The position numbers and the translations under genes were made by a program. Below are positions 35,127-45,062 of a DNA stretch of 64,000 nt, piece by piece. Position 1 is the stretch's first letter. Every line of letters starts with the position of its first letter. Below the pieces are notes generated by a model. It saw nothing but the letters and a program-made list of their open reading frames with translations, searched no databases and was not told the origin of the DNA. Origin of the DNA: Flavobacterium sp. (GTDB taxonomy: Bacteria; Bacteroidota; Bacteroidia; Flavobacteriales; Flavobacteriaceae); assembly GCA_027484725.1 (NCBI GenBank), contig JAIXSK010000016.1:124001-188000 (forward strand). Reading direction: 5' to 3'.

Positions 35127-36614
35127 ATGAGCGAAAAACCCTCGCATTACAAATCTATTTTTAAAGCTACTTCCATTTTCGGAGGCGTACAAGTATTCAA
35201 TATACTCATTACACTCATCCGCGGAAAAGCAGTTGCATTGCTCATCGGAACAGCCGGAATGGGGCTCAATGGTTTGTTTTTGTCGGGTTTAAATTTAATC
35301 AAAACAATTTCGTCATTGGGGCTATCAGAAAGTGCGGTGCGCGACTTGTCTAAAGCACATGCCTCAGGCGACGAACAAAAAATGCGCTTGACTTTTACCG
35401 TGTTTGAGCGTTGGATATGGGGTACGGCATTTTTAGGAATTGTCATAACCGTTGGTTTTTCACCTTTGTTAAGTCGTTTTTCATTTAATAATACTTCGCA
35501 TACGTGGTCTTATGTAGCCTTGAGTAGTACCTTTATTTTTGGTGCCCTTATGGGAGGTATTTACACCATGTTGCGCGGAACCAGGCAACTCAAATATCTG
35601 GCACAAGCCAATGTTTTGGGTTCTGTAGCAGGATTGTTGGTTGCTTTGCCTATATTCTATTTTTGGGGCATGAATGGCGTTGTTCCGGCCATCATTGCTT
35701 CAGCTTTTGCGACTTATTTGGTTTCACTTTATTTTAAAAGCAGAATTCAAATACAAACCATTGCGGTTGGTTGGAAAGAAACTTTTGATTTGGGCATGCC
35801 AATGGTCAAGCTCGGACTGAGCCTTACGGTGGTAAATTTACTCGCTTCGGCGGTTGCTTTTGTTTTAAACGGGTACATTTCCAAAACCGGTACTTTATCT
35901 GAAGTTGGTTTGTACAACGCCGGATTGGCTATTGTAGATGGTTATGTAGGTATGGTGTTTACGGCTATGTCAACAGATTATTTTCCGAGGCTTTCAGCGC
36001 AAATCCACGATGAAAAACAATGGCGCCAAGTGGTAAATCAACAAGCAGAGTTGGTATTAATTATTCTTGGAATTGTATTGGTTTTACTCATTTCAACCAC
36101 ACCAATTTTAATTAGACTGTTGCTCAGTAAATCATTTTTACCGGCCCAAGATTTTATTTTCTGGGCGGTTTTGGCCATTCCGCTTAAAGGTTTGGTTTGG
36201 GTTTTGGGCTTTATTATTTTGGCCAAGGGCGATAATAAACTTTTTCTTACCATAGAAATTGTTGCCAATGGATTATTGTTGCTTTTCAATCTCTTGTTTT
36301 ATACTGTCTACGGTATTGACGGTTTGGGTGTTTCTATGTTGGTCAGCTACAGCGTTTTTATTGTGATGATGATTTCTGTACTCAAAGCCAAATACAATTT
36401 CAACTTTGAAAAACAAGTATACATTTTGCTAGCCAAAGGAATGCTTCCGCTTGGGCTCTGTATGATTTGCATTTATACACTAGGCTATCCGAATGCTTAT
36501 TTTATCGAAGCTGTTATTGTGGCCTTAACACTTTGGATGTGTTATCACGAGCTCAATCGCCGAATGAACATCAAAGGAATTTTGATACAACTCAAAACCA
36601 AGATTTCTCGATGA
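35127..36614 (+). CDS. wzx: Lipid-linked oligosaccharide flippase (Wzx-like)
   Basis: A 495-residue protein with about 12-14 hydrophobic segments and the polysaccharide-flippase pattern. It starts MSEKPSHYKSIFKATSIFGG, continues with GGVQVFNILITLIRGKAVALLIG, and has IYTMLRGTRQLKYLAQANVL in the middle. It moves undecaprenyl-PP-linked repeat units to the periplasmic side for Wzy. The ATG at 35127 is preferred over an earlier one that lies within fdtB. A Wzx protein together with the EpsG-like polymerase (43837) defines a Wzx/Wzy-dependent pathway. Confidence 0.9.
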   Translation: MSEKPSHYKSIFKATSIFGGVQVFNILITLIRGKAVALLIGTAGMGLNGLFLSGLNLIKTISSLGLSESAVRDLSKAHASGDEQKMRLTFTVFERWIWGTAFLGIVITVGFSPLLSRFSFNNTSHTWSYVALSSTFIFGALMGGIYTMLRGTRQLKYLAQANVLGSVAGLLVALPIFYFWGMNGVVPAIIASAFATYLVSLYFKSRIQIQTIAVGWKETFDLGMPMVKLGLSLTVVNLLASAVAFVLNGYISKTGTLSEVGLYNAGLAIVDGYVGMVFTAMSTDYFPRLSAQIHDEKQWRQVVNQQAELVLIILGIVLVLLISTTPILIRLLLSKSFLPAQDFIFWAVLAIPLKGLVWVLGFIILAKGDNKLFLTIEIVANGLLLLFNLLFYTVYGIDGLGVSMLVSYSVFIVMMISVLKAKYNFNFEKQVYILLAKGMLPLGLCMICIYTLGYPNAYFIEAVIVALTLWMCYHELNRRMNIKGILIQLKTKISR

Positions 36615-37579
36615 ATGTATTAGTAACGGTTGCAGTAGCCACCTATAACTCGGCTGCGTTTGTAGAAGAAACTTTAGAAAGCATTTTCAGCCAAAGCTAC
36701 AGTCCTATTGCGTTGGTGGTTTCTGATGATTGTTCTCAAGACAATACCGTTGCCATAGTTCAAAACTGGATTTCACAACCGCGGGTTATTGATCGATTTC
36801 ACAGCATTGAATTGGTTACAGTTCCTAAAAATACCGGAATTTCAGCCAATTGCAACCGAAGTATAGCAGCCGCGCCTTCAGATTATATAAAGTTCATCGC
36901 TGGTGATGACATTATTCTTCCGGATGGAATTGAAAAATACATGAATTTTGTTTCCGAAAATCCACAAGCGCGCATTGTTTTTAGTCAAATAAGAGTTTAT
37001 CAAGACTCATTCGCCCCTGAATCGTATGTAAAAACCACGCCGCTTGAATATCCTTATAATTTAATGGATGACAAATGGACGGCGCATGATCAATATCAAT
37101 TGTTGCTTTTGTCTGATAGAATTCACTATACACCGTCATTTTTTCAGAACAAACAAGCGATTCTAGAGGTGGGTGGTTACGATGAAGAAAATAAGTTGGT
37201 CGAAGATTATCCGATGTGGCTCAAACTCACTCAGGCCGGCGAACGATTGTATTATTTTCATCAAGAAACCGTGGGTTATCGCATCCATTCAAAAGCGGCC
37301 AACAATACGGGGCAACATGTTATTTTTAAACCGTCAGTTTTGTATTCGTTTAAGATTCGTCAAAAATATACGCATGAACATTTACCTTGGGAAATAGTAG
37401 CCTCAGAATATCAGGTCTATTATATCTCTAAATGGTTTGACCAACTCGGGTGGAACCAAAACACGCCTTTCTTATCTAAGTTATACCGTTTGGGAACATT
37501 TTATCTGAATCCGTTTCAGTATTTCTATGCGCTCAACAAAAGATTGCCGCAAAACAAAAACAATTTATTTTATCTGTAA
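36611..37579 (+). CDS. Family 2 glycosyltransferase
   Basis: A 322-residue GT-A enzyme with TVAVATYNSAAFVEETLESI, VSDDCSQDNTV (nucleotide-binding Asp), the FIAGDDIILPDG DXD-type motif and the EDYPMWLKL general-base region. It starts in the four-base overlap with the flippase stop (ATGA). The linkage and donor cannot be assigned. Confidence 0.9.
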   Translation: MNVLVTVAVATYNSAAFVEETLESIFSQSYSPIALVVSDDCSQDNTVAIVQNWISQPRVIDRFHSIELVTVPKNTGISANCNRSIAAAPSDYIKFIAGDDIILPDGIEKYMNFVSENPQARIVFSQIRVYQDSFAPESYVKTTPLEYPYNLMDDKWTAHDQYQLLLLSDRIHYTPSFFQNKQAILEVGGYDEENKLVEDYPMWLKLTQAGERLYYFHQETVGYRIHSKAANNTGQHVIFKPSVLYSFKIRQKYTHEHLPWEIVASEYQVYYISKWFDQLGWNQNTPFLSKLYRLGTFYLNPFQYFYALNKRLPQNKNNLFYL

Positions 37580-38587
37580 ATGCGTCTGAGCGTCATCATT
37601 CCGGCTTATAAAGTTGAAAAGCACATTGAGCAATGTATTCGCAGTCTTGAAGACCAAGATATTCCGCATACAGACTATGAAATTATTGTGACCAATGACG
37701 GATCGCCCGATCACAGCGCCACCATTGTTTCAGGTTTGCAAAAAGTGTATCCCAATATAAAACTGATTCATCAAGAAAATCAAGGTGTTTCAATGGCCAG
37801 AAACCATGCAATTGATTTGGCTCAAGGTAATTATATTATGCCCATTGATCCGGACGATTATGTTTTGCCAAACACTTTTAAACGCATTTTAGATCATGCC
37901 GAATCCAAAAATCTTGATGTTTTGTATTTGGGTTTTGAAATTTTTGATGCCGACGGAAAATCGATTTGGCACACTGACTACAGTCAGCAGCAAGGACAAA
38001 TTTACAATGGGGTGCAAGGCTATTACGCCGCTAGAGGAAATGAAGTGCGTGATCCGAACCGTTCCTGGGGCATTTTGTACAAGCGCAGTATGATAGAACA
38101 ATACCAATTGCGCTACCCGAAAGATGTACCTTTTCTTGAAGACGGACAGTTTTTGATCAAAGTGTTTTCAGTGGCGCAAACAGTAGGTTTTGAAAACGAA
38201 AAATTTCATCAGCGTACCACCAGCAAAGGATCAGCAACGGTTACCGGCGTTTATCACACCCAAAAAGCCATCGATGGATTTTTAAAGGCCGCCGATGATT
38301 TGCGTCGATTTTCAAACAAACACGCATTTACCGATGCCCAACAAGGATTGATCCACCACGGATTGGTCAATTATGTACTGTTGGCTTTGTTTCCACAAGT
38401 TTCGGTTAAAAAATTGGGTAAATTGAATCAAACTATTGCTAAAATCAAAAAACTGGGGTTTCAAAAGCTCGAAACCGCCGGTGTAGTTGAACCTTATTTG
38501 CGCTATGCCCGACAGTTCAACATTTCACCGTATTATTTTCTGTTGTATTACGCCGGAGAACTCACTCGAAAAAAGATAAGCTCATGA
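37580..38587 (+). CDS. Family 2 glycosyltransferase
   Basis: A 335-residue GT-A protein with SVIIPAYKVEKHIEQCI, VTNDGSPDHSATI, MPIDPDDYVLP (metal-binding region) and FLEDGQFLIKVF (catalytic ED). It begins directly after the stop of the preceding glycosyltransferase and overlaps the next gene by four bases. Donor and acceptor unknown. Confidence 0.9.
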   Translation: MRLSVIIPAYKVEKHIEQCIRSLEDQDIPHTDYEIIVTNDGSPDHSATIVSGLQKVYPNIKLIHQENQGVSMARNHAIDLAQGNYIMPIDPDDYVLPNTFKRILDHAESKNLDVLYLGFEIFDADGKSIWHTDYSQQQGQIYNGVQGYYAARGNEVRDPNRSWGILYKRSMIEQYQLRYPKDVPFLEDGQFLIKVFSVAQTVGFENEKFHQRTTSKGSATVTGVYHTQKAIDGFLKAADDLRRFSNKHAFTDAQQGLIHHGLVNYVLLALFPQVSVKKLGKLNQTIAKIKKLGFQKLETAGVVEPYLRYARQFNISPYYFLLYYAGELTRKKISS

Positions 38588-39453
38588 TCAATCTTTTTGT
38601 ATTGGGCAAAAAAGGGCTGGACGCTTTAGCTCGAATAGATGCTGAATTGCACGCACACATCAACGCCATTATCATCGGAAAAGACAGTGCTGTTCAGAAC
38701 GATTATGCCTCAGACATTGAAGCTTTGGCGCTCAAGAACAAACTTAGGTTTTATTACAGAACCGATGCCGATGCAACTGTTTTGGCCCAAGCAAAATTAA
38801 ACGTAGCCATTGGTTGGCGTTGGTTGATTAGCCAAGATATTCCACTGATTGTTTTTCATGACTCTATTTTGCCCAAGTACCGAGGCTTTAATCCGCTGGT
38901 TTCGGCTTTGATCAATGGCGATGCTCAAATTGGTGTGACTGCACTGGTCGGAACCGATGAATTTGATCAAGGAGACGTGGTTGGGCAACGCATCATATCT
39001 ATTGATTATCCAATCAAAATTGAACAGGCCATTGATTTGATTTCAAATGAATATGCTTTGTTGCTCAATGAAGTTTTACAACAGTTCATGGCCGATACAC
39101 TCACCCGAACACCTCAAGATGAATCTCAAGCAACTTTTAGCTTGTGGCGCGATGCCGATGATTACCGAATTGATTGGCAACAAGACAGCGCACTCATCAA
39201 ACGAACCATTGATGCTTTGGGCTTTCCGTATCAAGGAGCATCCACTTTGATGGATGGTGTTGAGGTTCGAATTTTTGATGCTGAAACAATACCTGATGTT
39301 ACCATTGTTAATCGCTGTGCGGGGAAAGTTTTATTCAAACACAACGACGGTTATGTCATTGTTTGCGGCAGCGGATTGCTCAAAGTTAAAACGTTTTACA
39401 ACCAACAGGGAGAACCCATTCAACCCAATAAATTCAGAATTCGCTTTCAATAA
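38584..39453 (+). CDS. Formyltransferase-fold protein paired with WecE (Asn of the triad replaced)
   Basis: A 289-residue protein with the formyltransferase core. VFHDSILPKYRGFNPL has the His, but Val stands at the usual Asn position (two before His). The Asp is present in DEFDQGDVVGQ. A C-terminal Fmt-like domain follows (FSLWRDADDYRIDW). It lies two bases before wecE, where enterobacteria have the N-acetyltransferase WecD. Thus it may formylate dTDP-Fuc4N, if still active without the Asn, or carry another acyl transfer (inference). Confidence 0.75.
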   Translation: MINLFVLGKKGLDALARIDAELHAHINAIIIGKDSAVQNDYASDIEALALKNKLRFYYRTDADATVLAQAKLNVAIGWRWLISQDIPLIVFHDSILPKYRGFNPLVSALINGDAQIGVTALVGTDEFDQGDVVGQRIISIDYPIKIEQAIDLISNEYALLLNEVLQQFMADTLTRTPQDESQATFSLWRDADDYRIDWQQDSALIKRTIDALGFPYQGASTLMDGVEVRIFDAETIPDVTIVNRCAGKVLFKHNDGYVIVCGSGLLKVKTFYNQQGEPIQPNKFRIRFQ

Positions 39454-39454
39454 T

Positions 39455-40594
39455 ATGATGAATATTCCTTTTAACAAACCGCATTTAACCGGAAAAGAAA
39501 CGCACTATATTTATGATGCGGTGTCTATCGGAAAGCTTTCCGGCAACGGAAAATACACTCAATTGTGTCAAGATTATTTCAAAAATCGCTATGGTTTTGG
39601 CAAGTGCTTGTTGACCACTTCATGTACCGATGCACTTGAAATGGCGGCCATCTTAATCAACCTTTCGGAAGGAGATGAGGTCATTATGCCTTCTTACACT
39701 TTTGTAAGTACCTCTAATGCATTCTTATTGCGCGGGGCCAAAATCGTTTTTGCCGATAGCCGAACCGATCATCCGGGCATGGACGAAGACAGTTTGGAAG
39801 CGCTCATTACACCCAAAACCAAAGCCATCGTTCCGGTACATTATGCCGGAGTAGCTTGTGACATGGACAAAATCATGGATTTGGCCCAGAAATACAATTT
39901 GTTTGTGGTTGAAGATGCCGCGCAAGCCATTGACAGTTTTTACACCGGAAGAGACGGAGTGAAACGCGCTTTGGGTTCGATTGGGCATTTGGCGGCCTTT
40001 TCTTTTCACGAAACCAAAAACATTATTTCAGGCGAGGGCGGAATGCTGGCCATCAATGACCCTCAGTTTGAAGCGCGCGCTGAAATTATCTGGGAAAAAG
40101 GCACCAATCGTTCTGCTTTTTTCAGAGGTGAAGTTGACAAATACGGTTGGGTAGATATTGGGTCATCATTTTTACCCTCAGAACTCATTGCTGCATTTTT
40201 GTGGGCACAACTAGAAAATCTAGACTCTATTCAAAAACAGCGCTTACAACTCTGGAATAACTATCATGAAAAGCTGGCTGATTGGGCCATGAAAAAGCAA
40301 ATTGGTTTGGGCAGCATTCCATCATTTGCAACGAATAACGGACATATGTTTTATATAGTTTGTAAAGATTTAGAACAGCGAACTGCTTTGTTGGCCCATC
40401 TCAAAACCAACGGTATCCTCGCGGTTTTTCATTATTTGAGTTTGCACAGCAGCAAATATTACGCAGCAAAACACGACGGTAGACATTTGCCCATGACCGA
40501 TCATTATTCAGATTGTTTGATTCGATTGCCTATGTTTTACGGAATTGACGAATCAATGCAATCATACATCATCAACACGCTATTGGCTTTTTAA
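39455..40594 (+). CDS. wecE: dTDP-4-amino-4,6-dideoxygalactose transaminase
   Basis: A 379-residue DegT family enzyme with close WecE character: IPFNKPHLTGKE, CTDALEMAAILI, DEVIMPSYTFVSTSNAF, VEDAAQAIDSFYTG, the PLP-Lys in SFHETKNIISGEGGM and KGTNRSAFFRGEVDKY. It makes dTDP-Fuc4N from the RmlB product. An ATG three bases later (39458) is an equally good start. It is followed with a one-base overlap by a WecF-like transferase, which is consistent with Fuc4N being built in. Confidence 0.93.
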   Translation: MMNIPFNKPHLTGKETHYIYDAVSIGKLSGNGKYTQLCQDYFKNRYGFGKCLLTTSCTDALEMAAILINLSEGDEVIMPSYTFVSTSNAFLLRGAKIVFADSRTDHPGMDEDSLEALITPKTKAIVPVHYAGVACDMDKIMDLAQKYNLFVVEDAAQAIDSFYTGRDGVKRALGSIGHLAAFSFHETKNIISGEGGMLAINDPQFEARAEIIWEKGTNRSAFFRGEVDKYGWVDIGSSFLPSELIAAFLWAQLENLDSIQKQRLQLWNNYHEKLADWAMKKQIGLGSIPSFATNNGHMFYIVCKDLEQRTALLAHLKTNGILAVFHYLSLHSSKYYAAKHDGRHLPMTDHYSDCLIRLPMFYGIDESMQSYIINTLLAF

Positions 40595-41625
40595 TGACTT
40601 TACACGTTGCCATTCCGGATAAGTTTACGCGTCCGTTTTATCATTACCTCACAAGTGAACTCAAGCTTGAAAGGCAACAGTTTTTATTTTTAGGAAATCC
40701 AACCCAAGAATGGGCAAATGCGCAAAATGTGCAATGGATTCAAACGCCTATAAAAAGCCGATTGATTCAGAATTTGTATCGCTTTTTTAGCTTAACGCGC
40801 AAAGCCGATCGAATTGTTTTGCACGGCGATGCCTTGATTGTTTTTTTTGCGCTTTTTCCGTGGATACTCAAAAAAACTGCTTGGGTTATTTATGGTCAAG
40901 AGCTCTATGGACTTCAAGGAAATAATAGCTTTTTTACCCGACTCAGAAAATGGGTTTACCGTCAAGTTGGGTTTCATATTACACATATTGAAGGCGATTC
41001 AAAATTGGCCAATCAAATGCTCAAATCAAAAGCAAAATGGTTATACAGCCCTATGTATCTTAGCAACGTAACCAGAACGAATGACTTTTTGCCGCAAGAA
41101 TTAACCTCGAAAAGCGGTCTCAAAATCATGGTGGGCAATTCTACCGATCCGGCCAACAACCATCGAAATATTTTTGAGATGATTTTGCCTTATCAAGATC
41201 AGATTGACCAAATTTATTGTCCTTTATCGTACGGAACATACGAAGATTACAAAAAACAAATCATCGCTTTAGGAAGAGAGTGGTTTGCTGAAAAGTTTGT
41301 GGTGATTGATCAATTCATGGATTTTGAAACCTATAAAAAATTCATCAATCAAATGGATGTGGTGATTTTTGACCATCATCGTCAAGAAGCTATGGGCGTT
41401 ACTTTGACTTTGTTGAGTTTGGGAAAAATCATCTACATGAACGCACAGACAACTTCATTTGAATCACTTACTAGTAGAGGTTTTTGCGTTTTTGACAACC
41501 AACTCATTACCCAACAAGGTTTGAAAGTTAATCGCGAAGTAACAAACAACCGAGCTTGTTTAGAAAAATATTATTCCCATGATGTTTTCAATCAATCATG
41601 GAAACAGATAAGTCAATTACAATGA
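40594..41625 (+). CDS. Fuc4N-transferase-like glycosyltransferase (WecF, GT56)
   Basis: A 343-residue protein resembling TDP-Fuc4NAc:lipid II transferase. It has HVAIPDKFTRPFYHYL, VIYGQELYG, KIMVGNSTDPANNHRNIF and YCPLSYGTYEDYKKQII, and DVVIFDHHRQEAMG late. The GT56 family adds Fuc4NAc to the lipid-linked precursor of enterobacterial common antigen. Direct coupling to wecE supports transfer of a 4-amino-4,6-dideoxygalactose derivative. Confidence 0.85.
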   Translation: MTLHVAIPDKFTRPFYHYLTSELKLERQQFLFLGNPTQEWANAQNVQWIQTPIKSRLIQNLYRFFSLTRKADRIVLHGDALIVFFALFPWILKKTAWVIYGQELYGLQGNNSFFTRLRKWVYRQVGFHITHIEGDSKLANQMLKSKAKWLYSPMYLSNVTRTNDFLPQELTSKSGLKIMVGNSTDPANNHRNIFEMILPYQDQIDQIYCPLSYGTYEDYKKQIIALGREWFAEKFVVIDQFMDFETYKKFINQMDVVIFDHHRQEAMGVTLTLLSLGKIIYMNAQTTSFESLTSRGFCVFDNQLITQQGLKVNREVTNNRACLEKYYSHDVFNQSWKQISQLQ

Positions 41626-42710
41626 TGAAAATTACACTCATTGCCGGTGCTAGGCCCAATTTCATGAAGATAGCACCCATTATTCATGCCATTCAAGCCG
41701 CTAAAAATTCGGGTTTGTCATATCGTTTGGTGCATACAGGACAACATTTTGACGAGAAAATGAGTCATACTTTTTTCAAGCAGCTCAATATACCCGAGCC
41801 TGATGTGAATCTGAATTGTGGCGGCGGCACCCAAGCCGAACAAACCGGTGCCATCATGGTTGCTTTTGAGCAAGAGCTTCTGGCGCACCCGGCTGATTTG
41901 GTTTTGGTGGTAGGAGATGTAACCAGTACGATGGCATGCAGCATTGTCGCCAAAAAATTACAGACAAAAGTAGCGCATGTTGAGGCGGGTATTCGCTCTT
42001 TTGATATGAGCATGCCCGAAGAAATTAACCGAATGGTCACAGACTCTATTACGGATTATTTTTTTACTACTACGCCATTAGCCAGTGAAAATCTTAAAAA
42101 AGCCGGAATTGTCGAAGACCGCATTTTTTTTGTAGGCAATGTGATGATTGATACGCTTGAGGCCAACAAATCTAAGTTTGAAAAGCCAGAATTTTGGAAT
42201 CATTTACAGCTCAAAGACAAAGAATATTTTGTTTTGACGTTGCATCGCCCGGCCAATGTAGATGATGTTGACAACCTCAGAGGATTGATTTCTGAAATTA
42301 CATCCAATGTCAACGGATTGCCCATTTTGTTTCCGATTCACCCGCGAACAGCCAAAGTTTTAAGCGATACCGGTATATCAGTTCCTCATTTGCATGTGGT
42401 TGAACCCTTGGGTTATCACCAATTCAATTATTTGGTTGAGCACGCCAAAGCAGTTATTACAGACTCAGGAGGTATTACTGAAGAAACCACTGTTTTGGGC
42501 ATTCCGTGCATGACTTTGCGCGACAACACGGAAAGACCAGAAACAGTTGCCATAGGAACCAATGAATTGTTGGGAACCAACCCCAAAGCCATCAAGCCTG
42601 CACTAGAAAAACTCTTCGCAGATGCTTGGAAAAAAGGCGCTGTTCCTGATCTTTGGGACGGAAAAGCCGCTGAGCGAATCGTTCATCATTTAACACAATT
42701 GCGTTTTTAA
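41625..42710 (+). CDS. wecB: UDP-N-acetylglucosamine 2-epimerase (non-hydrolysing)
   Basis: A 361-residue GT-B-fold epimerase with KITLIAGARPNFMKIAPII, RLVHTGQHFDEKMS, HVEAGIRSFDMSMPEEINR, LTLHRPANVDD and ITDSGGITEETTVLGIP. It makes UDP-ManNAc from UDP-GlcNAc. No dedicated WecC was recognised; the TviB/WbpO-like dehydrogenase encoded upstream is the only candidate for further oxidation. The start shares a base with the previous stop; an ATG at 41622 is also possible. Confidence 0.93.
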   Translation: MKITLIAGARPNFMKIAPIIHAIQAAKNSGLSYRLVHTGQHFDEKMSHTFFKQLNIPEPDVNLNCGGGTQAEQTGAIMVAFEQELLAHPADLVLVVGDVTSTMACSIVAKKLQTKVAHVEAGIRSFDMSMPEEINRMVTDSITDYFFTTTPLASENLKKAGIVEDRIFFVGNVMIDTLEANKSKFEKPEFWNHLQLKDKEYFVLTLHRPANVDDVDNLRGLISEITSNVNGLPILFPIHPRTAKVLSDTGISVPHLHVVEPLGYHQFNYLVEHAKAVITDSGGITEETTVLGIPCMTLRDNTERPETVAIGTNELLGTNPKAIKPALEKLFADAWKKGAVPDLWDGKAAERIVHHLTQLRF

Positions 42711-42714
42711 ATTC

Positions 42715-43827
42715 ATGGAATCCAAAAAAATACTCATCACCACCAACGGCTTTTATCCGGATATTTCACCGCGTTCTTTTCGCGCAACTGAATTGGCCAA
42801 AGAACTCGTACGTCAAGGGCATCAGGTAACAGTTTTAACCCATCCGCGCCCTGGCTGTGCTGATTTTTGTGCTCAAAATGGGATTGTTTTTCAAGATTTG
42901 GGGATGATTACTTGGCCGACCGTTCAAATCAAAGGCAGTGGTGTAGTAAGGCTGTTTTGGCGTGTTTTGGCTCGTTTTAGTTCGTTGTTGTTAGAATATC
43001 CGTTTATACAAATCATGCCGCTCATGAAAAAAGCATTGAAAGGGCAGGGCGGTTATGATATGCTTATTTCAGTGGCAGTTCCGTATCCGATTCACTGGGG
43101 TGTTGCTGCGGTGCGAACAGCTCGAAACCCCATTGCTAAAATTTGGGTGGCTGATTGTGGTGATCCCTACATGGGGCAAGAAAACGATACCTTTAAACCA
43201 CCGTTTTACTTTGGATGGTTAGAGAAAAAGTTTTGCCGAAAAGCTGATTTTATGACCGTTCCAACTGAGGCTTCCATCCGAGGTTATTATCCGGAGTTTC
43301 ATTCAAAAATTCGGGTGATTCCGCAGGGTTTTAAATTTGATGACATTCAAAAAAGCAACGAGCCGTTACCCACTGACAAAATTGTTTTTGGCTACGGAGG
43401 GATGTTTATCCCTGGCCGACGCGATCCATCAGAGTTTTTAACGTATTTGAATAGTTTGGACGCATCGATAAAATTTGAATTTCATGTTTACACCACTACA
43501 CCGCATTTGGTAGAGCCTTTTGTTGCGGCTTCTCACGGAAGAATCCAACTCAAACCAATTGTTGACAGAGCTAAATTACTTGAAGAAATGAGCAAGATGC
43601 ATTTTGTGGTCAACTTTGAAAATGTTGGAAGTACACAAACGCCCAGTAAGCTTATTGATTTTGCCATTTTAGAAAAGCCTATTTTGTCTATTAAGTATGG
43701 CGCGCTCCATCCGGAAATTGTGGATGAGTTTTTTGCAGGCAATTATCAAAACGCATTGACCATCGAAAACGTCGACCAATACAGAATTGAAAATGTAGCA
43801 AAAGCGTTTTTGTCGCTGCTGTCTTAA
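42715..43827 (+). CDS. Glycosyltransferase, GT-B fold (GT4-like)
   Basis: A 370-residue protein with ILITTNGFYPDISPRSFRATELA (sugar-acceptor side of GT-B), RVIPQGFKFDD, VFGYGGMFIPGRRDP and VNFENVGSTQTPSKLIDFAI where GT4 enzymes have the nucleotide-sugar-binding segment. The usual EX7E signature is not clear. Donor unknown. Confidence 0.8.
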   Translation: MESKKILITTNGFYPDISPRSFRATELAKELVRQGHQVTVLTHPRPGCADFCAQNGIVFQDLGMITWPTVQIKGSGVVRLFWRVLARFSSLLLEYPFIQIMPLMKKALKGQGGYDMLISVAVPYPIHWGVAAVRTARNPIAKIWVADCGDPYMGQENDTFKPPFYFGWLEKKFCRKADFMTVPTEASIRGYYPEFHSKIRVIPQGFKFDDIQKSNEPLPTDKIVFGYGGMFIPGRRDPSEFLTYLNSLDASIKFEFHVYTTTPHLVEPFVAASHGRIQLKPIVDRAKLLEEMSKMHFVVNFENVGSTQTPSKLIDFAILEKPILSIKYGALHPEIVDEFFAGNYQNALTIENVDQYRIENVAKAFLSLLS

Positions 43828-43836
43828 AATAATTCA

Positions 43837-45051
43837 ATGAAAAACGCATTCAATTTATTTTTACTATCGCCAACTATTGGTGTAGTTCAAGCGTTTAAGC
43901 ATTATCGTGAACACTGGGCCAAAAACAGTATTTGGCTCTTTGTCATTTTTTACGGTTTTACCATGTATCGCCCCGAACTCATGGATTCATCGCGCTATGT
44001 GGCCAAATTGCAAGAGTTATACAATCAATCGGTTAGTTGGGATTCATTTACCCAAAGTTTTTACACTGAAGATGGTGATACTGTAGATTTGTATCAACCC
44101 TTGGTTACCTATTTGCTGTCTATGATTACTGATAGCGGGAATATTTTGTTTGCTGTTTTTGGGTTTGTTTTTGGGTATTTCTACTCTAGAAACATTTGGA
44201 TGATGATTGATATGCTGGGCAACAAAAAACCCGACAAAATATTTTGGATCATGGTGGCTGCTTTTATCAGTGTTATTGGCTTCTGGAATCTAAACGGAGT
44301 TCGCATGTGGACCGCAGCACATATATTTTTCTACGGAGCTTTTCAATTTTTAATGCAACACAAGAAAAAAGGTTTCTTGATAGCCGCCTCAACTATTCTG
44401 GTTCACTTTTCATTCTTATTACCCATAACTGCTTTGGCTGCATTTTATTTGATTAAAAGATCGTGGCGCGCTTTGTATTTTTTGTACCTAGCCAGTTTTT
44501 TCTTGTCAAATTTAAATATTGAAGCAGTGAAAAGTCGCATTGAATCTGCTACACCTGAGTTTTTATTGCCCAGAGTAAATCGTTATACCAGTGAAGAATA
44601 TGTAGAAGTAATCAACGATTTAAATGCAAAAGCAGCTTGGTATATTGAGTATTATTTCAAAGCTTTCAGTTGGTCTATAGCTATTCTACTTTCAGTTATT
44701 TATTTTTCACACCGAAGTAAAAAGCAGTATCCCGATTCCTATTATAACCTATTTGGTTTTTCATTACTGATTTTATCCATCGGAAACATCATGTCGATGA
44801 TGCCTTCAGGAGGGCGTTTTCAAATGATTGCTCAGATGTTTGGAATGGCAACAATTATCTTGGTATGGACTCAATACAATTTTCCAACTTATCGCAAATG
44901 GGCGTTCATTAGTGCACCGTTGATGATCTTTTTTGTTTTTATATCATTGCGCATCACATTCGAAACCGTTACCTTTGTTACCCTATTGGCTAATCCGCTG
45001 ATTGCCGCATTTGTAGATGTGCAAATACCGTTGATCAGCCTTTTAAAATAA
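43837..45051 (+). CDS. EpsG/Wzy-like oligosaccharide polymerase
   Basis: A 404-residue membrane protein with about ten hydrophobic segments. It has the EpsG-type pattern: IFYGFTMYRPELMDSSRYV near the start, YQPLVTYLLSMITDS and NLNGVRMWTAAHIFFYGAFQ in the middle. It is the best candidate for the polymerase that joins repeat units on the periplasmic face, since no other Wzy-like protein is seen. Sequence conservation in this family is low, so the call depends on topology and context. Confidence 0.8.
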   Translation: MKNAFNLFLLSPTIGVVQAFKHYREHWAKNSIWLFVIFYGFTMYRPELMDSSRYVAKLQELYNQSVSWDSFTQSFYTEDGDTVDLYQPLVTYLLSMITDSGNILFAVFGFVFGYFYSRNIWMMIDMLGNKKPDKIFWIMVAAFISVIGFWNLNGVRMWTAAHIFFYGAFQFLMQHKKKGFLIAASTILVHFSFLLPITALAAFYLIKRSWRALYFLYLASFFLSNLNIEAVKSRIESATPEFLLPRVNRYTSEEYVEVINDLNAKAAWYIEYYFKAFSWSIAILLSVIYFSHRSKKQYPDSYYNLFGFSLLILSIGNIMSMMPSGGRFQMIAQMFGMATIILVWTQYNFPTYRKWAFISAPLMIFFVFISLRITFETVTFVTLLANPLIAAFVDVQIPLISLLK

Positions 45052-45062
45052 ACCTTTTTCGC

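Noticed and set aside
39254..39454. Long upstream extension of wecE overlapping the formyltransferase-like gene
   Set aside because: WecE proteins start at IPFNKP; the extension is an out-of-frame reading of the preceding gene.
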